From contig JAISAZ010000100.1 of the NCBI GenBank assembly GCA_031266435.1, positions 1 to 57,822 of the forward strand: a stretch of 57,822 bases of DNA. Reading direction: 5' to 3'. Within the stretch, counting starts at the first letter, position 1. The number at the start of each line of letters is the position of its first letter. A model generated the notes under the pieces. The model searched no databases. It saw nothing but the letters and a program-made list of their open reading frames with translations, and had not been told where the DNA came from. Of the stretch, positions 19,506-27,890 are shown piece by piece. The DNA is from Accumulibacter sp. (GTDB taxonomy: Bacteria > Pseudomonadota > Gammaproteobacteria > Burkholderiales > Rhodocyclaceae). The translations under genes and the position numbers were made by a program.

Positions 19506-20225
19506 ATGCTGCGCCGTTTTTTTCCGCTCATGAGTACGGCATTGAGTTCCGCGCAAACCGGGCCGGAGGTCCCTCTTGCGGACATCGGCCTCTCTCTGCG
19601 CGCGCTGGCGCAAGCCGAGCAGGCTCTCCCGCCCCCCGCCGCCGAGCGCGGGAAACACGCGCCCGACCCCGCCGCGTGCCGTCTCGCGGTCTATGCCTGG
19701 GTCGACGAGCTCATGCTGAACGCGCCCCGGCACGACGCCGTCGATTGGGCGGCGCAGAGCCTGCAACACGCATTTTTCCAGACGACCGAAGCCGGCACAC
19801 GTTTTTTCGAGCAACTCGACGCGCTTTTGGACGCGCTTCTTCCGCGCGTCGAGGTCGATGAAGGCGCCGAAGCCGAAGCCGAAATCCCCCTGCCGGAACG
19901 CCTCGGCGCGGCCGCGCGCCTGCGGCGAGAGGCTTCGGCGGAGCGATCCGAACTCGACGTATACGCGCTCTGCCTGCTCCTGAACTTTCAGGGGCGTCAT
20001 TACGGCGAGGCGCGTTTGTGCGACAAACTGCGCCAGTCCGCGCGTGAAGTCCTCAAAGGGAGCGAAGGACTCCGCCCGAGCGCCGAGAAACGCCCCCGGC
20101 GGCGCGCCCCGCTTTCGCCGACGGTCGAATGGCTGTTTTACGCGCTCCTGCCGCTGGCGGGCGCCCTGCTCTTCGGGCTGTACTGCGCGGGCTTTCTGGT
20201 CGATCTCCCTCGCGCCGGATTCTGA
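19506..20225 (+). CDS. tssL: T6SS inner-membrane protein TssL (DotU/IcmH), short form without a peptidoglycan-binding domain
   Basis: 239 aa; DotU-type sequence (CRLAVYAWVDELML...), C-terminal TM. Confidence 0.92.
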   Translation: MLRRFFPLMSTALSSAQTGPEVPLADIGLSLRALAQAEQALPPPAAERGKHAPDPAACRLAVYAWVDELMLNAPRHDAVDWAAQSLQHAFFQTTEAGTRFFEQLDALLDALLPRVEVDEGAEAEAEIPLPERLGAAARLRREASAERSELDVYALCLLLNFQGRHYGEARLCDKLRQSAREVLKGSEGLRPSAEKRPRRRAPLSPTVEWLFYALLPLAGALLFGLYCAGFLVDLPRAGF

Positions 20226-20234
20226 GAATCTGAC

Positions 20235-23200
20235 ATGAAATTTCTCGGAACGCTCCTGAAAACGCTCCTCGCGCTGCTCTTGCTCGTCGTCGTGCTGGCA
20301 GCCTTCACCTTCCTGGCGTGGCGGATGCGCTGGCCGGTTTTTACCGGCGTCTTCATCGTCGCGGGACTGATTGCTTGCGCCCTGCTCTTCTTCGTCGTGC
20401 GTTTCGTGTGGCGTTTGCGCAACAAACGCCGTTTCGTCCAGCAAGCGCTCGCCGGACTCCGTACCGACCCGGGAAACGCGCCGGTCGGCGACCGAAGCGC
20501 GATGGAAACCCTGTGGAGCACGCTCCTCGACCAGAACCAGTGCCCCGGAACGCAGGGTTTTCTCGACCGCATCTGCTACCTCGCCCTCGACGCCACCGGC
20601 GCGGCGTCGCCGCTGTTTACGCACGTCCAGAAAAAATGGGACGCGCAGCAGCGCATCGCGCGCCACGATTTCGCGCAGACGACGCTCCTTCAACTGACGC
20701 AATCGATCCTCGACGGCGAAGAAAAGGAAGAAATCCTGACTCTCCTGGCGCGCGACATCAGGAACGACAGCTTGCGCGGCCTCATCCTCCTCGTTTCCGC
20801 CAATGAGATCGAAGGTCTTTCCGAACAGACCTTGCTCGAACGCGGCTTCACGCATCGCGCCCAACTCCACGAACTGATCGCGGCGGTGAACCGCAGTATC
20901 CCGCTTTACGTCTTGGTGCAGGACATCGACCGGCTTCCGGGCGGCGCTTTGCTCCTCAGCCGTCCCGGCGTCTCGGAAAACTGGCCGGGGTGTTTCTTTG
21001 ACGAAGCCCCGGAGGCGGCAAAAGGGGCGGCGGCAGACGACCGTCGTTTCGGCGAGGAAGCCGCGATCTCTGCCGAAGCGAGTCTGCGCGCCGCGCTGTA
21101 CGACGACCTCGTCGAACGCCGCCCACCGTGGGCAGACGAACTCGTTTGCCTCGACCGGATACGCGAACTGGGCGGCAAGCTCGATCGTTTGTTCGCGGGA
21201 CTCCTGCAATTCGAGCCGCGCCGCGACCCCCTGCGCCTCGCGGGGATATTTTTCTGTCGTACCGAGAACGGTGAAGCCGCGGCGGGAACCTCGGCGGAGT
21301 CGACGAAACCGGCGAATTCTGCGAACTCTGGGAACTCTGCGAACTCCGCGAACGATCCGGCGGAGGACTTTCCTCCGAGCTTTGTCACCTCGAAAAGCGC
21401 GGACGACGAAAACGCTCTTCCGCACATCGTCCTGTCGCGCTTCTTCGCGCGTGTCCTCCCGTCGAACGAAGCCGAAAACCGCGCCCTGAGCGGGCGCGCC
21501 GCGACGGGATCCACCGCGTGGATCGTCGGCATGAGCGCGTGGTTCCTGCTTCTTTTGTGCGTCTGCGGCCTTTTGGCGGCGAGTACGCTTTACCAGAGAC
21601 ACGCCATCACCACGGTGCCGGCGCTCGACCGCGAGATCAGCGCGCATATCTCGCCCCTCTATCGGCAGATGCGCTATATCGAGCAGTTGGAAAACGCGCG
21701 CGCGCACTGGCTGCTGCCGAAGATCGGCTTGGGCACGCTCACGCGAACCGTGCGCGAAGAAAAACGCGACTTCAGCCGGCGCATGCACGCCCAAATCCTC
21801 ACGCCGCTGATACGCAATCTGCGCGACTCGCTGGAAGCGACCCGGACGGAAAGCTATACCGAGCGCCAGCACGCGGCCCTGACGCAATTGACCTGGCTTG
21901 CCGGCAACCTCGCCGAACGCCTGAAAAAGGGCAAGACCTCCGACACGGCGTCGAATATTTTCTTCCCCATCACGACGCAGGACGGATGGAACACCGTCGG
22001 CAGCGAACTCATCGACGCCGGACTCAACTGGACCGACGATCGCGCGCAGCTCGAAATTCTTTCCAGCGAGGTCGGCGGCGCGCTGGCGCAATTCATCTAC
22101 ACGCATTTCGACGTCTTTTCCAACTCGATCATCGAGTACTACAACAACGCCAACATCGACCAGCGCGTTTGCCTCTCGCACTACTGGTCGCATATCTCCG
22201 AAACTTCGGACACGGACTTTTGCGTTCCCGCGTACTACACGGCGGCGAGTCACCGCCTGAATTCGGCGTTTTTCAGCACCTTCCTGACGACGTCCCCAGG
22301 GGAAACCGACGCGCTGCGCCTGTCGGGGGACAAGGACGCGAGAAACGACGCAAAAATCCACCGCATGCTCGACGCGCACCTGAAGCGTTACGCCGAATAC
22401 TGGGAAACCTTCGTGCGGCGTTTTTGCGAAGCCGCCGTTTCCGCTGAAAGCGCGAGCGTATACACCAATTACTCCACCCTGAAGAACCTCAGGAGAACGC
22501 CGCACCTGCGCCTCATCGATCGCCTGAACCGTGAATTCGAACCGCTTCAGCACGCCAATCCGCCCCCTCGCTGGATGAAGGACGCGCATCTCTTCGAAGT
22601 CATGCTCGGCGTCGCGCTCGAAGGGCACGCCAGCAACGACCCCGCCGGATGGCATACCCTTCTGATGGCGGGCGTGCATATGCCCGACGCGTTGCGTACC
22701 CTCTGGGAGAAGGCCGACAACCAGCAGCACATGCGCGAAATATACGACGCCATAATGGGGATGACGCTCTACCTTTCCAGCGTGCATGAAATCCTGGGGG
22801 ACATAGGCAATCCGCCCTTGTCATTATCTCTGGCGCGTTTGCATTTCGGCAGAAAGGATGTCGAAGCGCTGAAGAAAAGTCCCTTTACGCTCGCCGAGGC
22901 GCGCCTGGTGACGACCGACGCACTCTTCCGCGATTCGGGAGCGCCGCAGGTCGCCGTGTTCAAAAATCTCCTTGATTTTTCCCGAAGCGGCATCACGATC
23001 GAAGCGGCAGTCGCGCTGCAGGGCAACTGGGAAAGCCAGGTGCTCTCCAGCCCGACCAACCGCTATCGCAGTGAAGACAGCAAAAAGATCTACGGTCCCG
23101 AGGGAATCGTAAGCACCTTCGTCAACGCGGAAATCGACCCTTTCCTGGTACGCAAGGTCGATGGCGCGCAGGTCGCCACGTGGAATCAAAAGCCTTTCCC

Positions 23201-23705
23201 CTTCACCGAAGACTTCCTCGGCTTCCTGTCCGAAAGCGAAGAGTGGGCGATGAACGTTCAGTCCTCGCTCACCGCGGAACGCAGCGTCCTCCTGCGATCG
23301 AACCCGCCGCGCGTCAACGTCGACGCGCACGTCCGGCCCGAATCCGTAACCGTGACGCTTCTGTGCCAGGACGCGACGTGGCAGCTCGTCAACCGCAACT
23401 ACCCTCAGCGCGCGCGCTTCGTGTATGACAATAATAAATGCGGGAAAGTCGACCTCAGAATCGCTTTCCCAAGTTTCACGCTGACGCGCACCTACCCCGA
23501 TTTTGTCAGCTTCATCGAAATCTTCCAGTACGGCGAACACGACTTCACGCCTTCGGACTTCCCCGATTCCTCCGGCATCCTGAACCGCGCGAACGTCAAC
23601 AGCATCAAAATCAGGATCATCCCGGACGGCGCGGCGGCGCTCCTCAAAGAAAGAAGCGCCCGCAGTTCGACGGTACCCGAACTGATTACGTATGCGAGGG
23701 AATGA
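20235..23705 (+). CDS. tssM: T6SS inner-membrane protein TssM (IcmF/VasK)
   Basis: 1156 aa; N-terminal TM segments, IcmF-related and DUF1215-like C-terminal regions; follows tssL. Confidence 0.93.
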   Translation: MKFLGTLLKTLLALLLLVVVLAAFTFLAWRMRWPVFTGVFIVAGLIACALLFFVVRFVWRLRNKRRFVQQALAGLRTDPGNAPVGDRSAMETLWSTLLDQNQCPGTQGFLDRICYLALDATGAASPLFTHVQKKWDAQQRIARHDFAQTTLLQLTQSILDGEEKEEILTLLARDIRNDSLRGLILLVSANEIEGLSEQTLLERGFTHRAQLHELIAAVNRSIPLYVLVQDIDRLPGGALLLSRPGVSENWPGCFFDEAPEAAKGAAADDRRFGEEAAISAEASLRAALYDDLVERRPPWADELVCLDRIRELGGKLDRLFAGLLQFEPRRDPLRLAGIFFCRTENGEAAAGTSAESTKPANSANSGNSANSANDPAEDFPPSFVTSKSADDENALPHIVLSRFFARVLPSNEAENRALSGRAATGSTAWIVGMSAWFLLLLCVCGLLAASTLYQRHAITTVPALDREISAHISPLYRQMRYIEQLENARAHWLLPKIGLGTLTRTVREEKRDFSRRMHAQILTPLIRNLRDSLEATRTESYTERQHAALTQLTWLAGNLAERLKKGKTSDTASNIFFPITTQDGWNTVGSELIDAGLNWTDDRAQLEILSSEVGGALAQFIYTHFDVFSNSIIEYYNNANIDQRVCLSHYWSHISETSDTDFCVPAYYTAASHRLNSAFFSTFLTTSPGETDALRLSGDKDARNDAKIHRMLDAHLKRYAEYWETFVRRFCEAAVSAESASVYTNYSTLKNLRRTPHLRLIDRLNREFEPLQHANPPPRWMKDAHLFEVMLGVALEGHASNDPAGWHTLLMAGVHMPDALRTLWEKADNQQHMREIYDAIMGMTLYLSSVHEILGDIGNPPLSLSLARLHFGRKDVEALKKSPFTLAEARLVTTDALFRDSGAPQVAVFKNLLDFSRSGITIEAAVALQGNWESQVLSSPTNRYRSEDSKKIYGPEGIVSTFVNAEIDPFLVRKVDGAQVATWNQKPFPFTEDFLGFLSESEEWAMNVQSSLTAERSVLLRSNPPRVNVDAHVRPESVTVTLLCQDATWQLVNRNYPQRARFVYDNNKCGKVDLRIAFPSFTLTRTYPDFVSFIEIFQYGEHDFTPSDFPDSSGILNRANVNSIKIRIIPDGAAALLKERSARSSTVPELITYARE

Positions 23706-23706
23706 C

Positions 23707-24330
23707 ATGCTCTCTCTGCGCGCCATTTTCCGCTTCATGCTACTGGCTTGGTTCGCGCTCGTCTTCGCGATGGGCGCGTATCTCACGAGCCAGTTCGACG
23801 TAAAAGCGCCCCTCCCCGCCGCACCGCCCGCCCCGCCCCCGGCGCCGGTCGAGCCGCCCGTCGAACCTCCCCCTCCCCCGCCGCCCGTCCCTGAGCCGCC
23901 CTCGCCGTGGAAACCCCTGCCGTACAGCCGGGAAGCGGGAAAAGGCCGTATGAGCGTCCCCGTCATCACGCTGCAACCCGGCGGCGCGCTGGAAATACGC
24001 CTGCCCTACCAAGGCACGCCGGGAGGCGAAACGCATTTTTCACCGCGCGACGTGGGAATAAAGACGGACCTCAACGCGCTGTCGGTCGACCTGCACGGGA
24101 AATGGCGGCTCGAACGTGCGACCAATGTTCGCCCGAAAGAAGGCGCCCTGTGTCGTGTGCAGATTTATTGGCACCCGAATCGCATACGCGTTTCAGGTGT
24201 CGCGTGCGACCCGGCTGAAAAAGGGAAGCTCAAGGTTTCCGTGGGGTCTTCCGAAACGCATATCCGGATCCTTTTTTCATTTTCTCCGACCTCCGAAAAA
24301 GGCGCGCATGGCTCAACTGCGCCTCTTTGA
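23707..24330 (+). CDS. single-pass inner-membrane protein with proline-rich stalk; possible T6SS accessory protein
   Basis: TM LLAWFALVFAMGAYL then PPAPPPAPVEPPVEPPPPPPPVPEPPSP; overlaps the tssE start. Confidence 0.7.
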   Translation: MLSLRAIFRFMLLAWFALVFAMGAYLTSQFDVKAPLPAAPPAPPPAPVEPPVEPPPPPPPVPEPPSPWKPLPYSREAGKGRMSVPVITLQPGGALEIRLPYQGTPGGETHFSPRDVGIKTDLNALSVDLHGKWRLERATNVRPKEGALCRVQIYWHPNRIRVSGVACDPAEKGKLKVSVGSSETHIRILFSFSPTSEKGAHGSTAPL

Positions 24331-24748
24331 GCGCATGAGCGCCGCCGTTCGGCAAAGCGCCGCCGCCCGCCAGAGCGACGCCGCACCGGCGCCGCGCACC
24401 GGCGACGCCGTGTTGCGATCGATCCGCGACTACGTCACCAAGCTCCTGAACTCACGCGAAGGCAGTACACTGCTCGACCCCGAATTCGGTATGCCCGATT
24501 TCACCCACGCCGGAATCGACGCCCCCGGCGACGACCAACCCGCGCTGCGCCGCAAAATCGCCGAATTCATCAGCCGCAACGAACCGCGACTCACGAATGT
24601 GCAGGTGATTTTTGCTCCGCGCGAAGAAATGCGGACCGTTCTGTCGTTTTCCATCCAGGCGCAACTCCAGGGCGAAAGCGAAACCAGCGTCGTGAAACTT
24701 TATTCCGATGTCAGCCAGCAGGGCAAAGTCGATGTCTGGCTCCGATAA
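24308..24748 (+). CDS. tssE: T6SS baseplate gp25-like protein TssE
   Basis: 146 aa; SIRDYVTKLLNSREGSTLLDPEFGMPDF...; start set at the ATG at 24308. Confidence 0.92.
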   Translation: MAQLRLFERMSAAVRQSAAARQSDAAPAPRTGDAVLRSIRDYVTKLLNSREGSTLLDPEFGMPDFTHAGIDAPGDDQPALRRKIAEFISRNEPRLTNVQVIFAPREEMRTVLSFSIQAQLQGESETSVVKLYSDVSQQGKVDVWLR

Positions 24749-26180
24749 GAGCGACGACGGCACCATCGTCGCCGCCCTGCGCGCGACGCTGCGGGAAAAC
24801 GGCGTATCTGTATCCGCGCCGCTCCTCGCCGAATTCCTGCGCGCCTCGCTCCGCTTCGCGCCCGGAACGCCGATTTCCGCCGCGCTCGCCGACGGAATGA
24901 TCGCGCAAATCGACGAGTGCATCTCGCTTCAGCTCTCCGCCGTCCTGCACCACGAAGCCTTCCGAAAACTCGAAACTTCCTGGCGATCGCTCGAATTCCT
25001 CGTCGAGCGCATCGACTTTCGGCAAAACATCCTATTGCAGTACATCAGCATTTCACGCGACGACCTTCTGGCAGATTTCGACGACGCGCCCCAAATCACC
25101 CTTTCGGGCTTTTACAAACACGTCTATATCGCCGAATACGGCCAGTTTGGCGGTCGCCCGATCGGCGCCATTGTCGCCAATTATGAATTGGGCGCAAGCC
25201 CGACCGACATTCGCCTGCTCACGCACGCGAGCGCCGTCGCCGCCATGGCGCACGCGATATTCATCGCAGGGGCGGGAAGAAGTTTTTTCGGGCTTTCCTC
25301 GTGGGACCAATTCCCGTCGGTCCGGGATTTTCACGCCTTGTTCGAAATGCCGAACTACGCGCAGTGGCGCAGCTTCCGCGACTCGGACGACTCGCGCTAC
25401 GCGGCGCTGACGCTCCCCTGCTTCCTCTTTCGCCCGCCCTACGGCCCAGGCGCGCTCTCCGCCGATACCTTCGCCTTCACCGAGACGCAGGACAACAGCG
25501 ACGACCTCTGCTGGGGCAACGCGGCCTTCGCGCTCGCGGACCGATTGGCGGATAGCTTCGCGCGCTATCGCTGGTGCGTCAACATCGTCGGACCCGAAGG
25601 CGGCGGCCTCGTGGAAAACTTCCCTTCCCGCGCTTTTCGCACCCGCCCTCCGGGCTTGTCCTACCAAAGAATCCCCACGCAAATCCTGCTTTCGGAACAA
25701 CGCGAATTCGAGCTTTCCGAAGAGGGCTTCATCGGACTCACCTTCCTCAAGGGACGCGACAGCGCGGTGTTTTTTTCCGCGACTTCGTGCCAGAGCGCCC
25801 GCGTCCCCGACGGCGAGGCCGAAAACCGGGAAAACACGATCAACCGCAGGTTGGGCATCCAGATCCCCTATATCATGATCATGAACCGGCTGGCGCACTA
25901 CATCAAAGTCTTGCAACGTGAAAACCTCGGTCAGTGGAAAACGCGGCAGATCATGGAAAGCGAACTGAACAAATGGCTGAACCAATACGTCACCGAAATG
26001 GACGACCCCGACCCCGTCACGCGTAGCCGCCGCCCCCTGCGCCACGCCGAGCTGAAAGTCACCGAAATCCCCAACAACCCGGCGTGTTACGCCGTCACCG
26101 TCCATGCGCGCCCCCATTTCAAATTCATGGGCGCGAACTTCACCCTGTCGCTGACCGGAAAGCTTGATCGGGAAGGATGA
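24732..26180 (+). CDS. second TssC-family sheath paralogue
   Basis: 482 aa; collinear with the 1141-2637 product (SSWRSLEFLVERIDFRQN, AEYGQFGGRPIGAIVANYE, KPHFKFMGANFTLSLTGKL-type C-terminus); overlaps tssE. Confidence 0.93.
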   Translation: MSGSDKSDDGTIVAALRATLRENGVSVSAPLLAEFLRASLRFAPGTPISAALADGMIAQIDECISLQLSAVLHHEAFRKLETSWRSLEFLVERIDFRQNILLQYISISRDDLLADFDDAPQITLSGFYKHVYIAEYGQFGGRPIGAIVANYELGASPTDIRLLTHASAVAAMAHAIFIAGAGRSFFGLSSWDQFPSVRDFHALFEMPNYAQWRSFRDSDDSRYAALTLPCFLFRPPYGPGALSADTFAFTETQDNSDDLCWGNAAFALADRLADSFARYRWCVNIVGPEGGGLVENFPSRAFRTRPPGLSYQRIPTQILLSEQREFELSEEGFIGLTFLKGRDSAVFFSATSCQSARVPDGEAENRENTINRRLGIQIPYIMIMNRLAHYIKVLQRENLGQWKTRQIMESELNKWLNQYVTEMDDPDPVTRSRRPLRHAELKVTEIPNNPACYAVTVHARPHFKFMGANFTLSLTGKLDREG

Positions 26181-26242
26181 CAGAGGACAGAAGACAGACG
26201 ACAGAGCGCTCGCTGGCGCTCGCTTCGTGATCTGTTTTCAGT
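26178..26242 (+). repeat. 3' composite element: purine tract (GACAGARGACAG)n plus 42-bp hairpin core 26201-26242
   Basis: starts on the tssC2 stop codon; core acagagcgctcgctggcgctcgcttcgtgatctgttttcagt recurs at 41163-41204 and inverted at 27818-27859. Confidence 0.85.
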
Positions 26243-26369
26243 GTTCTGTGAAAAGCGGGGGGACGCTCCAACGGCGCATAGCTTGGGCTGAGCGAAGCGA
26301 AGCCCAACGGAAAGAAGCTGGATTATCCCGGAGAGCTTGAGCTGAGCCTCCTCCGTATATCATCCCGCC

Positions 26370-26397
26370 GTAGGGGCACGGCATGCCGTGCCCTCAC
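26370..26397. repeat. 28-bp palindrome family member (right end degenerate)
   Basis: GTAGGGGCACGGCA|TGCCGTGCCCTCAC. Confidence 0.8.
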
Positions 26398-26438
26398 CAA
26401 GCAACGGACTCCCGAAAAACCCGCGTTCAAAATTCTGC

Positions 26439-26466
26439 TTGACATTCCGTCGGAGAGGTCTAGACT
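26439..26466 (+). promoter_or_regulatory. sigma70-like promoter TTGACA-N16-TAGACT
   Basis: -35 at 26439-26444, -10 at 26461-26466, 35 nt before the ATG at 26501; conserved in both duplication blocks. Confidence 0.6.
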
Positions 26467-26500
26467 TTTTCCGAAATCATGATATGGGCAATGGGCAAAA

Positions 26501-26884
26501 ATGCGAACAAAAATACTCGCAATCCTCGTGCTCGCGGCGTTGATTGCGATCTCATTCTGTGCATATGTGGGACTCAATAGCGACGCTGTCACCTTCTATT
26601 TCTCACAATATTATCCCGGATATTCCGAAGAAGGCGCGTCGATCAAATTCTCGCCGCTCTACAGGATTTTTTCACATACGTCCAGAAGTTTGATGGCGCT
26701 GATCGTATTCAATCTCGCTTTTTGCGTTTGGGTTTTCCGGCTTTCTCTTTTGGACATGATGACCAGGAGACAGAAGATATTATGCAAGGTTTTCTCTATT
26801 GCGGGGATTGTATTCTGTATCTTTTTATTCCTGTACGCCACTATTTTGCCAAACGTGTATATATGCGGCACCCCACTCCTCTAG
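26501..26884 (+). CDS. small multi-pass membrane protein (paralogue A)
   Basis: 127 aa; leader MRTKILAILVLAALIAI shared with the next gene, remainder divergent. Confidence 0.65.
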   Translation: MRTKILAILVLAALIAISFCAYVGLNSDAVTFYFSQYYPGYSEEGASIKFSPLYRIFSHTSRSLMALIVFNLAFCVWVFRLSLLDMMTRRQKILCKVFSIAGIVFCIFLFLYATILPNVYICGTPLL

Positions 26885-26885
26885 C

Positions 26886-27159
26886 GCGCATAACTTGGGC
26901 TGAGCGAAGCGATGCCCAATGGAAAGAAGCTGGATTATCCCGGAGAGCTTGAGCTGAGCCTCCTCCGTATATCATCCCGCCGTAGGGGCACGGCATGCCG
27001 TGCCCAAGCAAGCACCGGACGCTCGAAAAACCCGCGTTCAAAATTCTGCTTGACATTCCGTCGGAGAAGTCTAGACTTTTTCCGAAATCATGATATGGGC
27101 GATGGGTAAAAATGCGAACAAAAATACTCGCAATCCTCGTGCTCGCGGCGTTCATTGCG
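26886..27159 (+). repeat. tandem duplication block 2 (promoter plus first ~16 codons)
   Basis: copy of 26274-26548 at an offset of 611-612 bp. Confidence 0.95.
27050..27077 (+). promoter_or_regulatory. sigma70-like promoter TTGACA-N16-TAGACT (second copy)
   Basis: same hexamers and spacing as 26439-26466. Confidence 0.6.
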
Positions 27160-27540
27160 TTCGCGCTCTGGGTAAATTTTCGGGGAGACGACATGGAGGC
27201 CTATTTTCTATGGGCCTTGCTTGTCGCGTCAATTTTTGTCGTGTGGCTACCGTTGTGGAAGCTTGATGCCCATTTCCTCTTCAGATGGCTTTTATCGGTA
27301 CCGATCGGTCCACTGCTTTGTATGATCATAGGCTCCATGATTTATCGTAGTACTGATGGCTATATTTGGATAGCGTATGGATTCTGTATTTTCTATGCGA
27401 TATTCATCGTGCTCGCGTTCGAATTCCTTGCGAGATTGATTCGTTGTTTATTCGGGAAGCCCCGGAAGAAGGCTTCGAACGTTCCCCCGAAGATCGGCGT
27501 TTCTACAAACGAGACGCCGAGGCAAATACCCAATGGATAA
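27112..27540 (+). CDS. small multi-pass membrane protein (paralogue B)
   Basis: 142 aa; leader MRTKILAILVLAAFIAF, different body. Confidence 0.65.
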   Translation: MRTKILAILVLAAFIAFALWVNFRGDDMEAYFLWALLVASIFVVWLPLWKLDAHFLFRWLLSVPIGPLLCMIIGSMIYRSTDGYIWIAYGFCIFYAIFIVLAFEFLARLIRCLFGKPRKKASNVPPKIGVSTNETPRQIPNG

Positions 27541-27555
27541 AATCCGCGCCTGCGG

Positions 27556-27890
27556 AACGTTGGGCTTCATTTCATTCAGCCCAACCTATACCGCCGAAGA
27601 CGGAGCGGAAACGCCACAGGTTGGGCTGAGGAACGAAGCCCAACCTATGCATTCAGAATACATGTGTCAGGAATCAGATGAAAACCGATCGGGTTTTTGT
27701 TGATTCCCTCCGGCGGCGAAGCCGCCGGTAAACGATCTGATTCCTGATACCTGATACCTGATTCCTGATGTTGGGCTGAACGGAGAGAGAGCCACAACGT
27801 TCCGCAGGCGTATGAATACTGAAAACTGCTTACGAAGCGAGCGCCAGCGAGCGCTCTGTCTTCTGTCCTCAGTCCTCTGTCCTCTGTAAA
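27556..27890. repeat. intergenic mosaic: TTGGGCT/AGCCCAA inverted repeats, (CCTGATTCCTGATA)n, CGGCGGCgaaGCCGCCG hairpin, purine tract
   Basis: direct reading; the same modules recur at 35541-35864 and 41130-41370. Confidence 0.85.

Larger units (their letters stand above)
26274..26548 (+). repeat. tandem duplication block 1 (promoter plus first ~16 codons)
   Basis: near-identical to 26886-27159, roughly 15 differences by eye. Confidence 0.95.

Noticed and set aside
18243-22787. 1514-aa open frame on the - strand opposite tssK-tssL-tssM
   Set aside because: Shadow ORF from high-GC codon bias; composition rich in Arg/Gln/Val and no recognisable domains, while the + strand encodes clear T6SS proteins.
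26886-27159. Insertion sequence explanation for the 275-bp duplication
   Set aside because: No transposase, no terminal inverted repeats on the block; fits a tandem gene duplication or recombination better.
26178-27890. CRISPR array
   Set aside because: Repeats are short, irregular purine tracts and hairpins without regular spacers, and no cas genes are visible.
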